Shown in pieces: positions 11,083-22,223 of a stretch of DNA of 64,000 bases; positions within the stretch are counted from its first letter, which is position 1; the number at the start of each line of letters is the position of its first letter. Source of the DNA: Calocera cornea HHB12733 (Eukaryota; Basidiomycota; Dacrymycetes; Dacrymycetales; Dacrymycetaceae); the NCBI GenBank assembly GCA_001632435.1, contig KV424019.1:1-64000 (forward strand). The letters are read 5' to 3'. Under the pieces are notes generated by a model. It was not told the origin of the DNA. It did not search any database and saw only the letters and a list, made by a program, of their open reading frames with translations. The position numbers were made by a program, and so were the translations under genes.

Positions 11083-13945
11083 TTACTCCCGCACGCCCTT
11101 GTCGAGGACTGGTCGAGGCCGGTCATGCGGATCATCCTCGGTCACTAGCTCCACAGATCGGGCTTCTAGCGCTAGGGTAGTTGGCGGGGCATAGGTGTGC
11201 CGAACAGCCGCAGGTCCAATATCACGGATGAATTGACGAGAAATCAGAATCCGTGGCCCGCGCTCCTCCAGTGACGGATATCGGAATAGTGAAGGTGGTG
11301 GAATCAGAATGGGACCGTATAATTGTCCGCAACTACTTCGTTCATCCCATTCATCGATGAGCAGCTTGAAGTCCTCGTCTTGCATGAGATCTTCATGGTC
11401 ATCTCCTGTCGTATGCCAGGAACGCAGCATTTCCATGACACCCGAGGATTGCAGAGTGTCAGAGATGTGTTGATCGAACTTGAGCCCACTCCAGCTCAGT
11501 AGTCGACAAAGCAGCAGTCGTCGACGTTTGGTGAGAAGGAGCACCTCAAACATCGCAGGCTCCCGTATCCAGTAGAGCCAGGTTGTAAGTGACTCTCGGA
11601 AATAAGGAAATGCGGATGGAAACCCTTCGAGCCACAATCCCCAGCTCAGCCCCCAGCTGAGCCCCAAGAGCGAGACAAGAAGAGAAGTGCAGATTACAAG
11701 AGCCCAAGGGTCGGAATGTGCTCGACCTGACTCAGACAATGCCAGGAGACGTGGTGCATCGGACGCCAAATCGCTTACCGAATAGACTGGGCGCCACCTC
11801 TCCGAGTCAGGAGGCCTGAAAAAAGGCGAAAAGTGTTCCGATTCAACATCGATAAGCTGGCTGATGTCGAATATATCTTCAAGGCGCAGAAGTCTCTGGC
11901 TAGATGATCTTCTCCTGCAGGCTAGGGTGCATTGAAGAATAAGCTGAATCTCGTAAGCTCGCTGTTGCCAAAGAACTTCTGGACTGTCCAGCACCGATTG
12001 CCTCTCAGGATAGAGAAATCCATGAGATCTGAACCATTTGAGGAGTGAGGTAAGTCCGCGTCGAGGATCAAAGCAAGATGCAATTCCCGCCCGCAACTCG
12101 TTCGTTGCCAGAATCATTGCCGCATATGCAAGATCCGAATGAACGTCGGACTCGAATAAAGGTTCGAAAAAGTCTCGCATGGCATCCGGAGACCCTCTAC
12201 GTGAAGCCGACCAAGTAGGCTTGGAATCAACCAATCGGGAGTGCCGAGTCCTTTGTGGATTCCAGAGCAGTTTGCAGGCACACAGAAACTCCACAGGAAG
12301 GCTTAGTGAAGACACGATGATGTCGACCAATACTTCTTCGAGCCGGTAAATTGGCACAGTATCGCCCAATGATGAGCTGGCGTCTCTTTGAAGGAACTCG
12401 ACGAAAAAGGTCATTGCGAACAAGGAAATGCTATTGGTGCGATTCCGCAAACCATCTAACAGTAGGGTCGTTGCATTCTTCAGCCATGGTAGCCTTGATG
12501 GAGGCAAGAGGTGCGGTGATGTGCCCGAGCAATAGCACAGAAGGGCATAATACAGAAAGCGATCTTCTTCTGGGATGCTCTCGCATGGATATGGCCATGC
12601 CCAGTCGGCGCGCAACTGCTCGACCCGGTCATCGACGTTCCAGAAGAGCGAATATAGTGTCGCATAGTGGATCAAGAGTGATCTCAACTGAAACCAAGGG
12701 AGCTTCCTGAGATCATATGCGCCGGGCGGTGGAGAAAACCCAGTAGGCAATGACAAGGAGGTTGCCCGTGCGCGTGCAACCGCAGTCACTTCGTTGGTGT
12801 TTAGCAGTATATGATCTTGCCAAGCGAAACAAGCGGCCATCACTGCCGATATCGTTTGAGGATGCGAGGAGGTACGACAGAGCCATCCCACTGCCTCCTC
12901 CTCGGCAAGAATAAGTTCTTCCGATGGCACCGAAGGATCGGTATCTGCTGTTTGGGCGGGAGCGACAATCTTCGTAGCGTCTGTCTTCGTCGCTCTCTTG
13001 ATGACTCTCGCTGCAAATTCGCGGAGTTTTCGCGTCCTGTTCAGGCAGAACTCTTGCTGACCCATTAGGATCCTCGTGAGCGGGGACACAAATGGACAGT
13101 AGGGCCAGAAAATCGGCGCGGCAGCGAGGCTGAGATAGTTGATGCTTGCAATGGCGAAGAAGGCAACCATAACGGCAGCTAAGGCTGTCGAGAGGGTCCA
13201 CAAGTAGATGACGAAGCCGCTGAGAAATAGGGCGACTGCGACGTGTATCCAGGTCCACAGAGAGTCTGCAATCCTGACGACTCCCCACTTGCGTAGACCG
13301 TCAAATCGGCGTTGTCGCTCGACGGCTCGGTCCTTGGGCGCGGAAGGCAGGTCGGTCGTGTAGACGCGTAGCCACTGCTTGACCAGCATCGCGGTGACGG
13401 ACATGTACAAGCTGAGGAAGAGGCTCGAGGCCCATAGCAGGTTAATCGTGATGGCGGCAGACGACAGCTGGAATACGCTTTCTCGATGTGCCGCAGCAGG
13501 AGTTGTCCCAGAGCCGACAGACGCGAGCTGCGAGGAAATCGCCCGCAGTTCGTCGACCATTGTCTGCTGATTGTCCGGCTGCAGTAGCGGCAATGTTTGA
13601 GTGAGGAAAGCGGTGACGACGGCGGAGAACAACGCTGCCTAGCGAATGATGTTACAGGTTGCAAGTGGATCATGAGAGCAACGGACGCACAAATACAAGC
13701 AGGTTCTCCATCCCCCCATTCTGTGTCTCCACCGTATCCTTGTCCCATTTCTCCGCCTCCTCGTTGTATAGCGGCCATATCGCAGCCTCCGGGGCCATCC
13801 CAACTCCAGGAGGAAGATCGGCGACGATGTCGCGCAGGAAGGAACCGGTTGGCACCGCGCTGGTGTCGTTGTCGGACTTCCATGGCGTGGATGTTGGCGC
13901 TGACCAGAAGTCTTCAGGAAACGGCTGCTCATGTCCTAAACCCAT
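11083..13945 (-). CDS. DUF6535-family multi-span membrane protein 2
   Basis: Two exons, 13945-13691 and 13638-11083 (52-nt intron 13639-13690, same position and phase as the paralogues); 936 aa. Start at MGLGHEQPFPEDFW. Exon 1 has AIWPLYNEEAEKWDKDTVE and ends NLLVF; exon 2 starts AALFSAVVTAFL. Spans follow around LLWASSLFLSLYMSVTAML, WIHVAVALFLSGFVIYL and INYLSLAAAPIFW, with QWLRVYTTDLP and ERQRRFDGLRKW between spans 2 and 3. The long C-terminal part keeps DWAWPYPCESIPEEDRFLYY but otherwise differs strongly from copies 1 and 3, in sequence and length. Function unknown; membrane location is predicted. Confidence 0.85.
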
Positions 13946-14382
13946 GCTGTGCGAAGCGGGAGAATCGATATTGACCGGCAAATCCGGTTGTCGCCGGTGC
14001 TATAGGCGGTGAAGGTAAGATCGACGGGTGAGGACGCAATGACCCGGATGGGCGTCGGTCAACTGCTGTTGTTGTGCATGGCCCTCAAATGATTGGAGAG
14101 TGTATGGATACCATTGTCGCGGGCCAGCATCGCCTTCGGGACAGCGAGGATGGCAAGATAACCGTACTTCCTCCATGCGGAAAGGAGCATGCAGAGCGGC
14201 GAAGCTTGCGGATACAAGTGCTCCTGCACTGTGCCGCGCTCTGGCAGGGCCCTCGGGCGATAGTGATCGATCCTCCCCGATCAATCGCCATATTTAGGCA
14301 ACGGTATGGGGTTCACTCTTTGATTACTAACATCATACCTACAACGATTGACGGGCTCAACTAATGCAGTGATGTATACAGG
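13946..14382. other. Intergenic between DUF6535 genes 2 and 3
   Basis: 437 nt holding the upstream region of gene 2 and the 3' end of gene 3. No gene or repeat recognised. Confidence 0.5.
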
Positions 14383-17300
14383 TCAACCGGTGCTCCATGA
14401 TCCTGGTAAGTAAGTCTGGGCCGATATGAATATCTCGCGCGAAAGTATGCTCTCGCCGACTTCAGATGCCTGCGCCTCTGTAGACCATCTGTCCTCTGCA
14501 TTAGGGCCATACTCTCGTTCACCACCCTCCTGCAGCCTGTCCCCGCTCTCCTGTATTGATTTATGGTCTGTATTTCCGTCAGTAACCATGGCTTCCGGTG
14601 CAAGTGCTTGCTCATGCACGTTCTCTGAGCCGCGCTCAGCATGTGCTTCTGTCCGGGGATCACCATTCTCCTCCCACCAGCCCCGTAGGAAGCCACTTGA
14701 CGGAGCGAAGCTAACATGGCCTGGCATATATTTTTGGTAAGGCACTCCAGGCGGAAGGGGGACAGGCATTGTCGATTTCAACCAAACATGCAAGCGGTCG
14801 CCTTGTGACAGGTCCGAAGTTGACTCCGAAGCCTCGCTATGAACAGGCTGGATTCGCTCCTTGTAGTACTGAAGAAGCGGACCAAAGTGGACACTTTGCA
14901 TAAGGTTCTCGTTACTTTCTTTCCTTCTATGCCAGGTGTGCATCATATCCATGATGGAGTATAACATTTCTAAGCTTGGCCGGGGATGACTGCCCTGGTA
15001 GCGAAGGAAGGCCGTGAGAATCTCACACAACAGTTGACGTCGCTGAGGATTTTCCAAAAGTGTTTCCAACATATCATCATGATTGGCCCATGCTAGCCAG
15101 CTTTCAACAGTGGGTTCATGTGCGTGGAGGTGAAGACTGAATTGAAACCGTCCCAAATCGAGACTGAATAATGACTGGAGAAGGTAGGTACAGATCAAAA
15201 GCATTCTTGGGCTCTGAAGTGTTCGACCAGCCAGACAATAGGAATAAAACAGATCTGCAGCCGCTTGGTCACGCCCACAGTAGTCGTACCAGATCTTTAT
15301 GAGAGGTGCGTGAAACTCTTGTTGCCATGTGGTAGATTCGATATCCAGGTATTGACACAGGTCTAGAACCTCGGACGGCTGCAAACCTGTATTCTGTCCT
15401 GTGCCACGCGTCTGCACTCGTACACACTGTATTAGAAGGTCGATCTCACATGGTAGGTCTCGCAACAGTGTGACAGGATTGCAGGGGTACCAGGCAACTT
15501 CAAGTTCTTCGGAGGACAAATAGTAGTGGTTCCTAGCTCGAAGCCATTCCAGCAGCAAATCGAGACACTCGTGAGGCTGAAACGTGGTAAAAATCTCCAT
15601 TCGAAACTCATTGATAACCAGTTTCATGGCGGCGTACGATAGTGACGAGTGCACGCGAGCTTGAATCAGAGGAACGAAGAAATCGTCCATAGGTGAAAGT
15701 CGCTCTGTCCAAACGGTATTGCCGGCACGGGGAGCTTGCACCAAACTGTCTTGAGACGGAGAACGTGTTCCGTCATCTTTCTCCCAAAGTAATCGACAGA
15801 CGCACAGAAGCTCCACTGGAAGACTAACAGAAAATTCTATAAACGCAAGGAGTGGCTCCCTCAAGTCATTCTTTGCCTTTGCATAGACAGACGTTGTTAG
15901 TGACCCCATGGTCTCGTGGATATGTTTCAGTAACAGAGTACACGCGAGCAAGGAAACCATAGTAGAGGGACCGCGCAAGCTACTGATGAGCAGCTCTGTT
16001 GCTCTCGACAGCCACATGCAGTGAACGGGATCGGGAGACCGGTATCGACGCCCTGATCCATAGCACAGAAGCGCGTAGTATACCAGATGCTCTTCTTTTG
16101 GTATTCTGTCCAGCGGGAATGGCCAGGCCCATGTCTGTTTTCCTTGCAGTGACCTGTAGCCCTCTCGCACCGACAAGACGGAGTGTATCATCGCTGAGTC
16201 TATCAGCTGTTGCTTCAATTCAGCCCATGTCATAGTCTTCAAATTGTCGGTCTCCGAGGACCGATAGTAGCTATCCAGTTCTGGGGGGAGCGCTGCATGC
16301 AGTCCCGCACCGTACAAGTCCTGGGCAACTACCACCTCCCGCCAAGAGAAGCACGCCAACACAGCAGCCTTCCCTATTTGGTGTTCGGACCAGGCCTCGG
16401 CCAGCCACCTGACGGCGAACACCTGGAGGCGCTCTTCGGTGGAAATGCCCTGGATTGGTGCTTCTCCTGCCTCGGGTATGTCTTCAAGTGCCTGACCCTG
16501 GTGTGCTCTCCGCAGTTCGTCAAAGATGACATGCAACATGGCTAGCGTGTATTGCCAAAGTGCATCAGTGTGTTCTACCAAGAATGAGATACTTTTAGTC
16601 ACGGGACTCTTGTAAGGGCAATACGGCCATATCAGAGGTGCTCCGGCCAGAAAGAGGTAAGCTAGTCCTCCTAGAACGACCACAATACTCAAAGTAATAT
16701 AGAGGGGCGGCGACATGTCCTGCAAATACAGAATCAGGCCGATGAAAAAAAATGCCACGGCGAGATGAATTGAAACTGGCAATGCATCGGCGATGTTCGC
16801 AACCTGCCAGCTTTGAAGACCATCAAGTCGGGCTTGGCGCTCTGTAGCTCGCTCCCTTGCGGCGGCAGGAAGATTGGTGATGAAGATGCGCAGCCATTGC
16901 TTGACAAGCATTGCGAGAACAGACGTGGTCAGGCTAAGTAATAGGCTGGCAATCCAGAGCACATTGATTGGAAGCGCTGATGGCGATGCCGATGGTTGCT
17001 CATAGTAAGGAGTAGCCGGGGTGCTGTTCAGATGCATGGCTGCGAGCTGCGCCGAGACGGCGGTGAGCGCGTCCAGAGTAGCTTGTGCCGGATCTGCCTG
17101 AAGCAACGGCAGGGAAAGAATGAGGAATGCAGTCACCACTGCAGAGAAAAGCGCAGCCTGGAACTTGGGTATGAGCATTAACGCTTGCATACTAACGCTG
17201 GGTACATACGAAGATGAGAAGATTATCCATTCCGCCGTTATAGGTTTCAAGCATCTCCTTGTCGTACTTTTCTGCTACCTCATTGTAGACTGGCCAGATC

Positions 17301-17446
17301 GCCGCTTCAGTTCCCATCCCAGTGCCGGAGGGCAAGTCGTGAATGAAGTTGCGCAAGAAGGGCCCATTGGATGCCGCAGGGTCCATGTCTGATCGCTTGA
17401 TGGACCAGAAGTCTTCTGGAAGCGGCTGCTCACGTCCGAGCGACAT
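14383..17446 (-). CDS. DUF6535-family multi-span membrane protein 3
   Basis: Two exons, 17446-17210 and 17157-14383 (52-nt intron 17158-17209); 1003 aa. Start at MSLGREQPLPEDFW. Exon 1 has AIWPVYNEVAEKYDKEMLE and ends NLLIF; exon 2 begins AALFSAVVTAFL. Spans lie around VLWIASLLLSLTTSVLAML, IHLAVAFFFIGLILYL and LAYLFLAGAPLIW, with QWLRIFITNLP and ERQARLDGLQSW between the second and third. The central motif TWAWPFPLDRIPKEEHLVYY is present. The last ~120 residues are polar and low in complexity. It is the first of three head-to-tail genes and faces the divergent caleosin gene across a 517-nt promoter. Function unknown. Confidence 0.85.
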
Positions 17447-17963
17447 TGGGCACTAATACTTGCGGTTGGAGATGAAGCTTAGACAAAGCAGATGTCGAGA
17501 GGCAAGCAACGCACTGACGGGTGCTTGCTTGCCAGCGTGTTGAGGGCCGACATCTGGATACCAGCCTCGTGTTGTTGGCGTGCTCAATCCGTGTGGAGTG
17601 GTGACTGCCAGCACTACGAGGCGACCGTCCCATAACCATTTCCTTCAGCGGCAGAGTATCCGTCTCTTATTCGAAGTATCCGCAGCGGATGACCCGGACC
17701 ATACATGATCGAATCATTGCACAGGAGACGAGGTGAACGCGACGGAGAAGCGCGTTCAGTAGCCCGTCCGACGGCGGTAAAAAACGCGCAGAACGTGATT
17801 GCCTCCCTCTGACGTCAGGGCACGATCATGATCGACCGGCTCCTGCTCGCGCTCTCTTCACTCAGCCCCCCGCCCCGCCCATGTATAAATAATGCCCTAC
17901 GCGCCTCCCCGCGCGCATACAGCTTCCTGTAGCTGCCCTTCCCACCTCTTACCAAAGCGCACT
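17447..17963. promoter_or_regulatory. Divergent promoter: DUF6535 gene 3 (left) and caleosin (right)
   Basis: The two start codons face away from each other across 517 nt. A palindromic CRE-type site TGACGTCA lies at 17810-17817 and a clear TATA box (TATAAAT) at 17884-17890. The TATA box decides the caleosin start: an in-frame ATG at 17892 is only a few bases downstream and could not be in a normal mRNA leader, whereas the ATG at 17964 is 80 nt downstream. CRE sites are bound by bZIP factors in fungi; which gene it serves here is not known. Confidence 0.6.
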
Positions 17964-19367
17964 ATGGACCACGAAGAGACGCACCCGACCGAGCCGCACG
18001 CGCCGTCCTACGCTGCCGTTGCCGACCCGAGCGTGTCTACCGATGTGCACCACGAGGAGCCACAGGAGCCCCAGCCCGCCCAGGAGCATCACTCGAAGCC
18101 TGCGCACCATGGCAAGCACAGGCACCGCGGCAAGAAACGCGAGCGCCCTCCCTCGCCCACCCCCGCGCCCCCGGCCAAGCGCGCCCCGGGCACCCCCTCC
18201 TACGCGCACGTCGCGGACCCCGAAGTGTCCACGCAGGTCGGGGAGACAGCGGAGGACGGGGAGTCGCTGCTCAATGCGCTGGGCGCGAGCAGCATGGAGC
18301 TGCAGAGGATCTTGGCGGGGGACGACAAGGTGCCTGGCGGGTATGTGCTGAACCCGGAGGGCGCGGGGGATGACGTGCAGGACGGGCAGGTGCAGGCGGC
18401 GGCGGAGGAGGAGCATGAAGTCAGGTACGCCTAACCCGCCTATTTAGGCGCATATATCTGACCATATGTGATAGCCCCACCGAGCCGACCAAAGAGGCGG
18501 GGGAGACGATCTACCAGCTGATGCCGCTCGACCCCTCGCCAGGAAAGTGGGACCCGTCCAAGAGCCCCAAAGAGCTGAACGAGGTCAAGTCGAGCAAGCA
18601 GGACGGCACGGTGCCCAAGAAGGAACGGACCGTGCTGCAGAAGCATTGTGACTTTTTCGATCCGGATGGTGCGGGTATATGCTCCCACTCACTGGCGTGA
18701 GGTACTGATAACGATGGGCTGCTGCAGGCGACGGCGTGATCTGGCCGTGGGACACGTTCTTCGGCTTCTGGGTGCTGGGCTATGCCCTCCCCATCTGCAT
18801 ATTCGCCGTCTTTGCCATCCACGGGCCCTTCTCCTGGCCCACCCAGCCGCGCTTCCCCCTTCCCGACCTGTTCTGGAGGATCTACATCGACAGGATAACC
18901 GCGGCCAAGCATGGCAGCGACTCGGGGTCGTATGACCGTGAAGGGGGATTTGACCAGACTGCCTTTGATAAGGTGCGATGAGTTGATGGCGTACCGAGAC
19001 CAGCTCTGACAGCATAGCGCAGATGTTCCAGGCGAACGCAAAGATGCGTCCTGACGCGCTAACGGGGAAAGAGCTGTTCCATCTCATTCGCCGCAACAGA
19101 GTGGTCTATGACCCCTTCGGCTGGTGAGCTCGCTGTCTGCCGGATGATGATGTTTTGTTCATTCTCTCATGCAGGGTCGCTGGACTCTTCGAATGGGTCT
19201 CTGTCTGGCTTCTGTTCTGGCCTGGCGACAACCTGTTTCGCAAATCTGACATCAAGAAGCTATACGATGGCACCTTGTTCTACGAGACAGCGTACAGCCA
19301 GAAGATGAAGGGCAGGTTCACTCCCCCCGGCTGGCGCGACACGGTGACGAGGGTGAAAAATCAGTGA
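17964..19367 (+). CDS. Caleosin-family peroxygenase with long N-terminal extension
   Basis: Five exons: 17964-18424, 18475-18668, 18728-18972, 19023-19123, 19175-19367; introns 50-59 nt; 397 aa. The C-terminal ~200 residues are a caleosin domain. It has LQKHCDFFDPDGDGVIWPWD, in which His211 is the expected haem ligand and D216-D227 the EF-hand loop. A hydrophobic, proline-containing segment (GYALPICIFAVFAIHGPFSW...PRFPLPD) follows, then a C-terminal block with NRVVYDPFGW and WVSVWLLFWP. Caleosins bind Ca2+ and lipid droplets or ER and oxygenate fatty-acid hydroperoxides. The first ~150 residues are Pro/His/Glu-rich and probably disordered, with a basic patch (51-61) and a 14-residue motif present twice (15-28 SYAAVADPSVSTDV; 79-92 SYAHVADPEVSTQV). 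That extension is unusual for the family. Confidence 0.88.
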
Positions 19368-20075
19368 AGCAGTGACTATGGTCGGCCCGAGAACAGCAGA
19401 ACGAGCTTGTAGCATAACAGATCGCGCAGTGCGATGTAGTACTAGACCATGATGCAACCGTCATCCGCAATGATTCGTTCAGCCAGTAGACCATCCGTGC
19501 ATCAGAAAGGCGGGTTGTGCCGGTCGGGTCACCACCGGCGGCAAGGGTCCCCATACCGACGCATCATTCCGGCGCACGTGAAAACACATTCCCGTGTCTT
19601 TCGCCCTTTGACAGCACGAGGGCTGCGGATGGTCGTAACCACATCCACCAACACAGCGTCTTCTGCCCGTCGTCGCCCTCCCACGCGACCGCCCGCCCGC
19701 CCTCTCAGCCGCGAGCGACCCGCAACGATGCGTAACCGCCCACCCGCGCTTACCCGTCGCTGCGCAGCGACCACCCCCTCCCCATCACCCCCCTCATCCC
19801 CGCTCCGTCCCATCACCCTTCTTCTCTCTCCCCCATCACCTCCCCTCGCCCGACGGAGAACGTGTACTTTACCGCCCTGGTTGGCGTTCTATAGCTGGAC
19901 TATCTTCAAATTGCTGTTGAGCTACGCTCCAGTCTTCGTACACTTGCACTTCTAGAGCTGCGCTCGCCCACTACCGTCTCTCCCTCGTTGCGATCTCTGC
20001 CGCCGGCTCGACCCAAGTCGCCAACCCCCGAATCTCCAAACTCTTAACAGCTCGTACCGGCAAGACTAAAGCAAT
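19368..20075. other. Intergenic with CT-rich promoter tract of the membrane-protein gene
   Basis: 708 nt. The right half (about 19660-20060) is strongly C/T-rich on the plus strand, a common feature of promoters and leaders of well-expressed fungal genes. A proline-rich 168-codon plus-strand frame (19449-19955) is explained by that composition and is not called as a gene. Confidence 0.5.
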
Positions 20076-21668
20076 ATGCCGCGCCGAAGAATCGCTCTCA
20101 TCCCCCTGCTCTCGGTCCTCCTCCTCGCCTCCTCCGCATCGGCCTACGTCGTCCTCCCGCACAAGCTCAATCCCAACACGCGTGCTGCGCGCATCGCGAG
20201 GTCACAGGAGCGGCTGGAGAGGAGGCAGGGCAGTGAGGTGCGTTTCTATGCTTTGCTTGACGTGCGATAATTGGCTATTTGCTGATATGGGCTTGGTCCA
20301 GACGTCGACCGCTTGGGCACCTACGGAGACCAAGTACAACACGTACAACATCACTACGTGCGCCCTGCTTTACGTATCTTTCCTCGATCAAGCACTAACC
20401 CCCTGACCAGCTCATTCGGTACCGAAGTCTGGCAATGCCTAACCGTCCTCACGCCCACCACCTCCTCCACCGGCGAGATGGAATACGAAGAAGACCAGTC
20501 GTGTACCTTCACCCTGGTGACGGACAACAACGTCGACCCTTCCACTCTCCCGCCGCCGGTGATCCCCTCGGGAGTGCTCACCCCGGCTAGCGACCCCCTC
20601 GCGACTGTTGAAAGCGTCCTCTCTATGGCGCCTACCACTACGCTCGCTGCGGCGGGAGGGGTCGTCACCTCCGTCGACGCAGGGGGGATGAGCACCTTCC
20701 TCATCCCCGCTAGCGCCGGTGGAGCGGCGACCTCCCTCCCCGCAGCGGGTAACGCCGCCCCGTCGCCCTCTGCCGCTGCGGCAGTATCCGTCTCGACCGA
20801 GAGCATCATCATGTCCATCGACAGCTCGGGGAGTACGACGTTCCTGATGCCCGCGGGGCTGTTTACGACTGCTGCTGGCGCTTCGGCTGCAAGTGGGACG
20901 GGGACGACGCTGACTGTCACGTCGTCTATGCCGAGTGCGAGCGTGGCGAGCACGGGGAATGAGGGCGCTGGGATCGTCGTACGTCTTCTCCCTCTTTTTC
21001 CCATTCCTTGAAGGTACTGACAAAACGCAGGCGTCGAGCTCTATCGACATCTCCCAACTCGCGACCGCAACCGCTTCCTCCTCCTCCTCCTCCGCCTCCT
21101 CCTCCGTCTCCGCGGACCCGACCGCCCAGCTGAGCTCGATCCTTTACTCCAGCGCGAGTGCGACCGGCGAGATCGCCGGCAACCAGGGAGCTAGCATCGT
21201 CGTACGCCCTGTTCCCCCTCCTCAACCCATACATCCGCTGACCAGATCACTCGTTGACTCGTTGACGCACAGGCGGCCAGCTCCATCGACCTCTCCTCGC
21301 TGGGTGCCACCCCCTCGGTCGGGATTCCGCCCAACCCCTCGTCCTCCGTCGGCGCCTCCCAGCTCGCATCCATCCTCGCCGACTCGGCCCCCAGCTCCGC
21401 AGCGACCAACACCGTCCTTCCCGCCAACGCGGGTGCGCTGACGAGCTCGAACGACACTACTTCGGCTGCTGCGGTGGCCATTCCGGGGCAGAGCATCCAG
21501 GTCCTTCCTATTGGCTTGGGTGTCTTCGCCGGGATCATGGTCATCACCCTCATCGTCGTGGGTATCGTCACATTTGAGAGGACGCAGTATAGGAAGGCGT
21601 TCCGCGCGCGCAAGATGGCCGAGCAGGGAGGCGCCATGGGCTATGGCGGCATGGCCGAACGCGCCTGA
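20076..21668 (+). CDS. Secreted Ser/Thr/Ala-rich single-span membrane protein with repeated exon modules
   Basis: Five exons: 20076-20237, 20302-20357, 20411-20978, 21031-21201, 21273-21668; 450 aa. Residues 1-23 are a signal peptide, and a dibasic Kex2-like site (LERR, 47-50) follows. A short region with two Cys (WQCLTVL, QSCTFTL) leads to a long Ser/Thr/Ala-rich, mucin-like ectodomain. One membrane span (about 395-418) and a basic ~30-residue tail (ERTQYRKAFRARK) end the protein. This layout resembles fungal wall-stress sensors and mucin-like surface proteins, but no defining domain is visible. Exons 3 and 4 both end in a GA(G/S)IV motif and exons 4 and 5 both begin A(S/A)SSID(I/L)S, all at phase 0, indicating exon duplication. 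Confidence 0.8.
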
Positions 21669-22223
21669 AAATCTGTTGTTGTTTCTAGTTTCTCATACCC
21701 GAAGCCACTCTAGCCTATCTTTTCTTATCTCATATCGGACGTTTCGGTCAGTTGCGTTCTCTGCTAGTTCAGGAATGCATTCGATTGGCTTTTAGCCTGT
21801 GTTATAAGGACAGCAATGTAGCATGCTATCTACGTGAGTGCACATATAAACTGTGCCTGTTGCAAACTCCGCGGTACGCAACAATGAAAGGCATATTCGA
21901 CCATCAACGTAAAGACTGTCCGCATGTGGTAGGTAAGACTGAAGAAAGGAGTGAGAGGAGAAATATTTTTGGGTTTGTGCTTCGGTGAAGAAATTCAGCG
22001 GAGAAGAACTCTGAACACGATGGATCGGAAGAAGAGGACAACAATGCGCGACAAACGTCGAAGTGAAATGGGAGGGTAATCGTTGTGCGTGGTAATATCG
22101 ACAGAAGGAAGACAAATAAAATGAAGGAAGGATGACAGCAAAGGAAATTTAGCGATACGATCTCTTGTGGCTCAGCTGGTCGAACGAGTATTCGAGCGAG
22201 TAGGCTGGCGATATTCGCGATAT
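21669..22223. other. Convergent 3' flanks
   Basis: 555 nt between the ends of two convergent genes. AT-richer than its surroundings, consistent with 3' untranslated regions and polyadenylation signals. No gene seen. Confidence 0.5.

Noticed and set aside
17892..17963. Earlier in-frame start for the caleosin
   Set aside because: It lies immediately after the TATA box, too close to be in the mRNA leader; the ATG at 17964 is preferred.
19449..19955. Proline-rich 168-codon frame upstream of the surface-protein gene
   Set aside because: Explained by the CT-rich promoter tract; no start context, introns or domain features.
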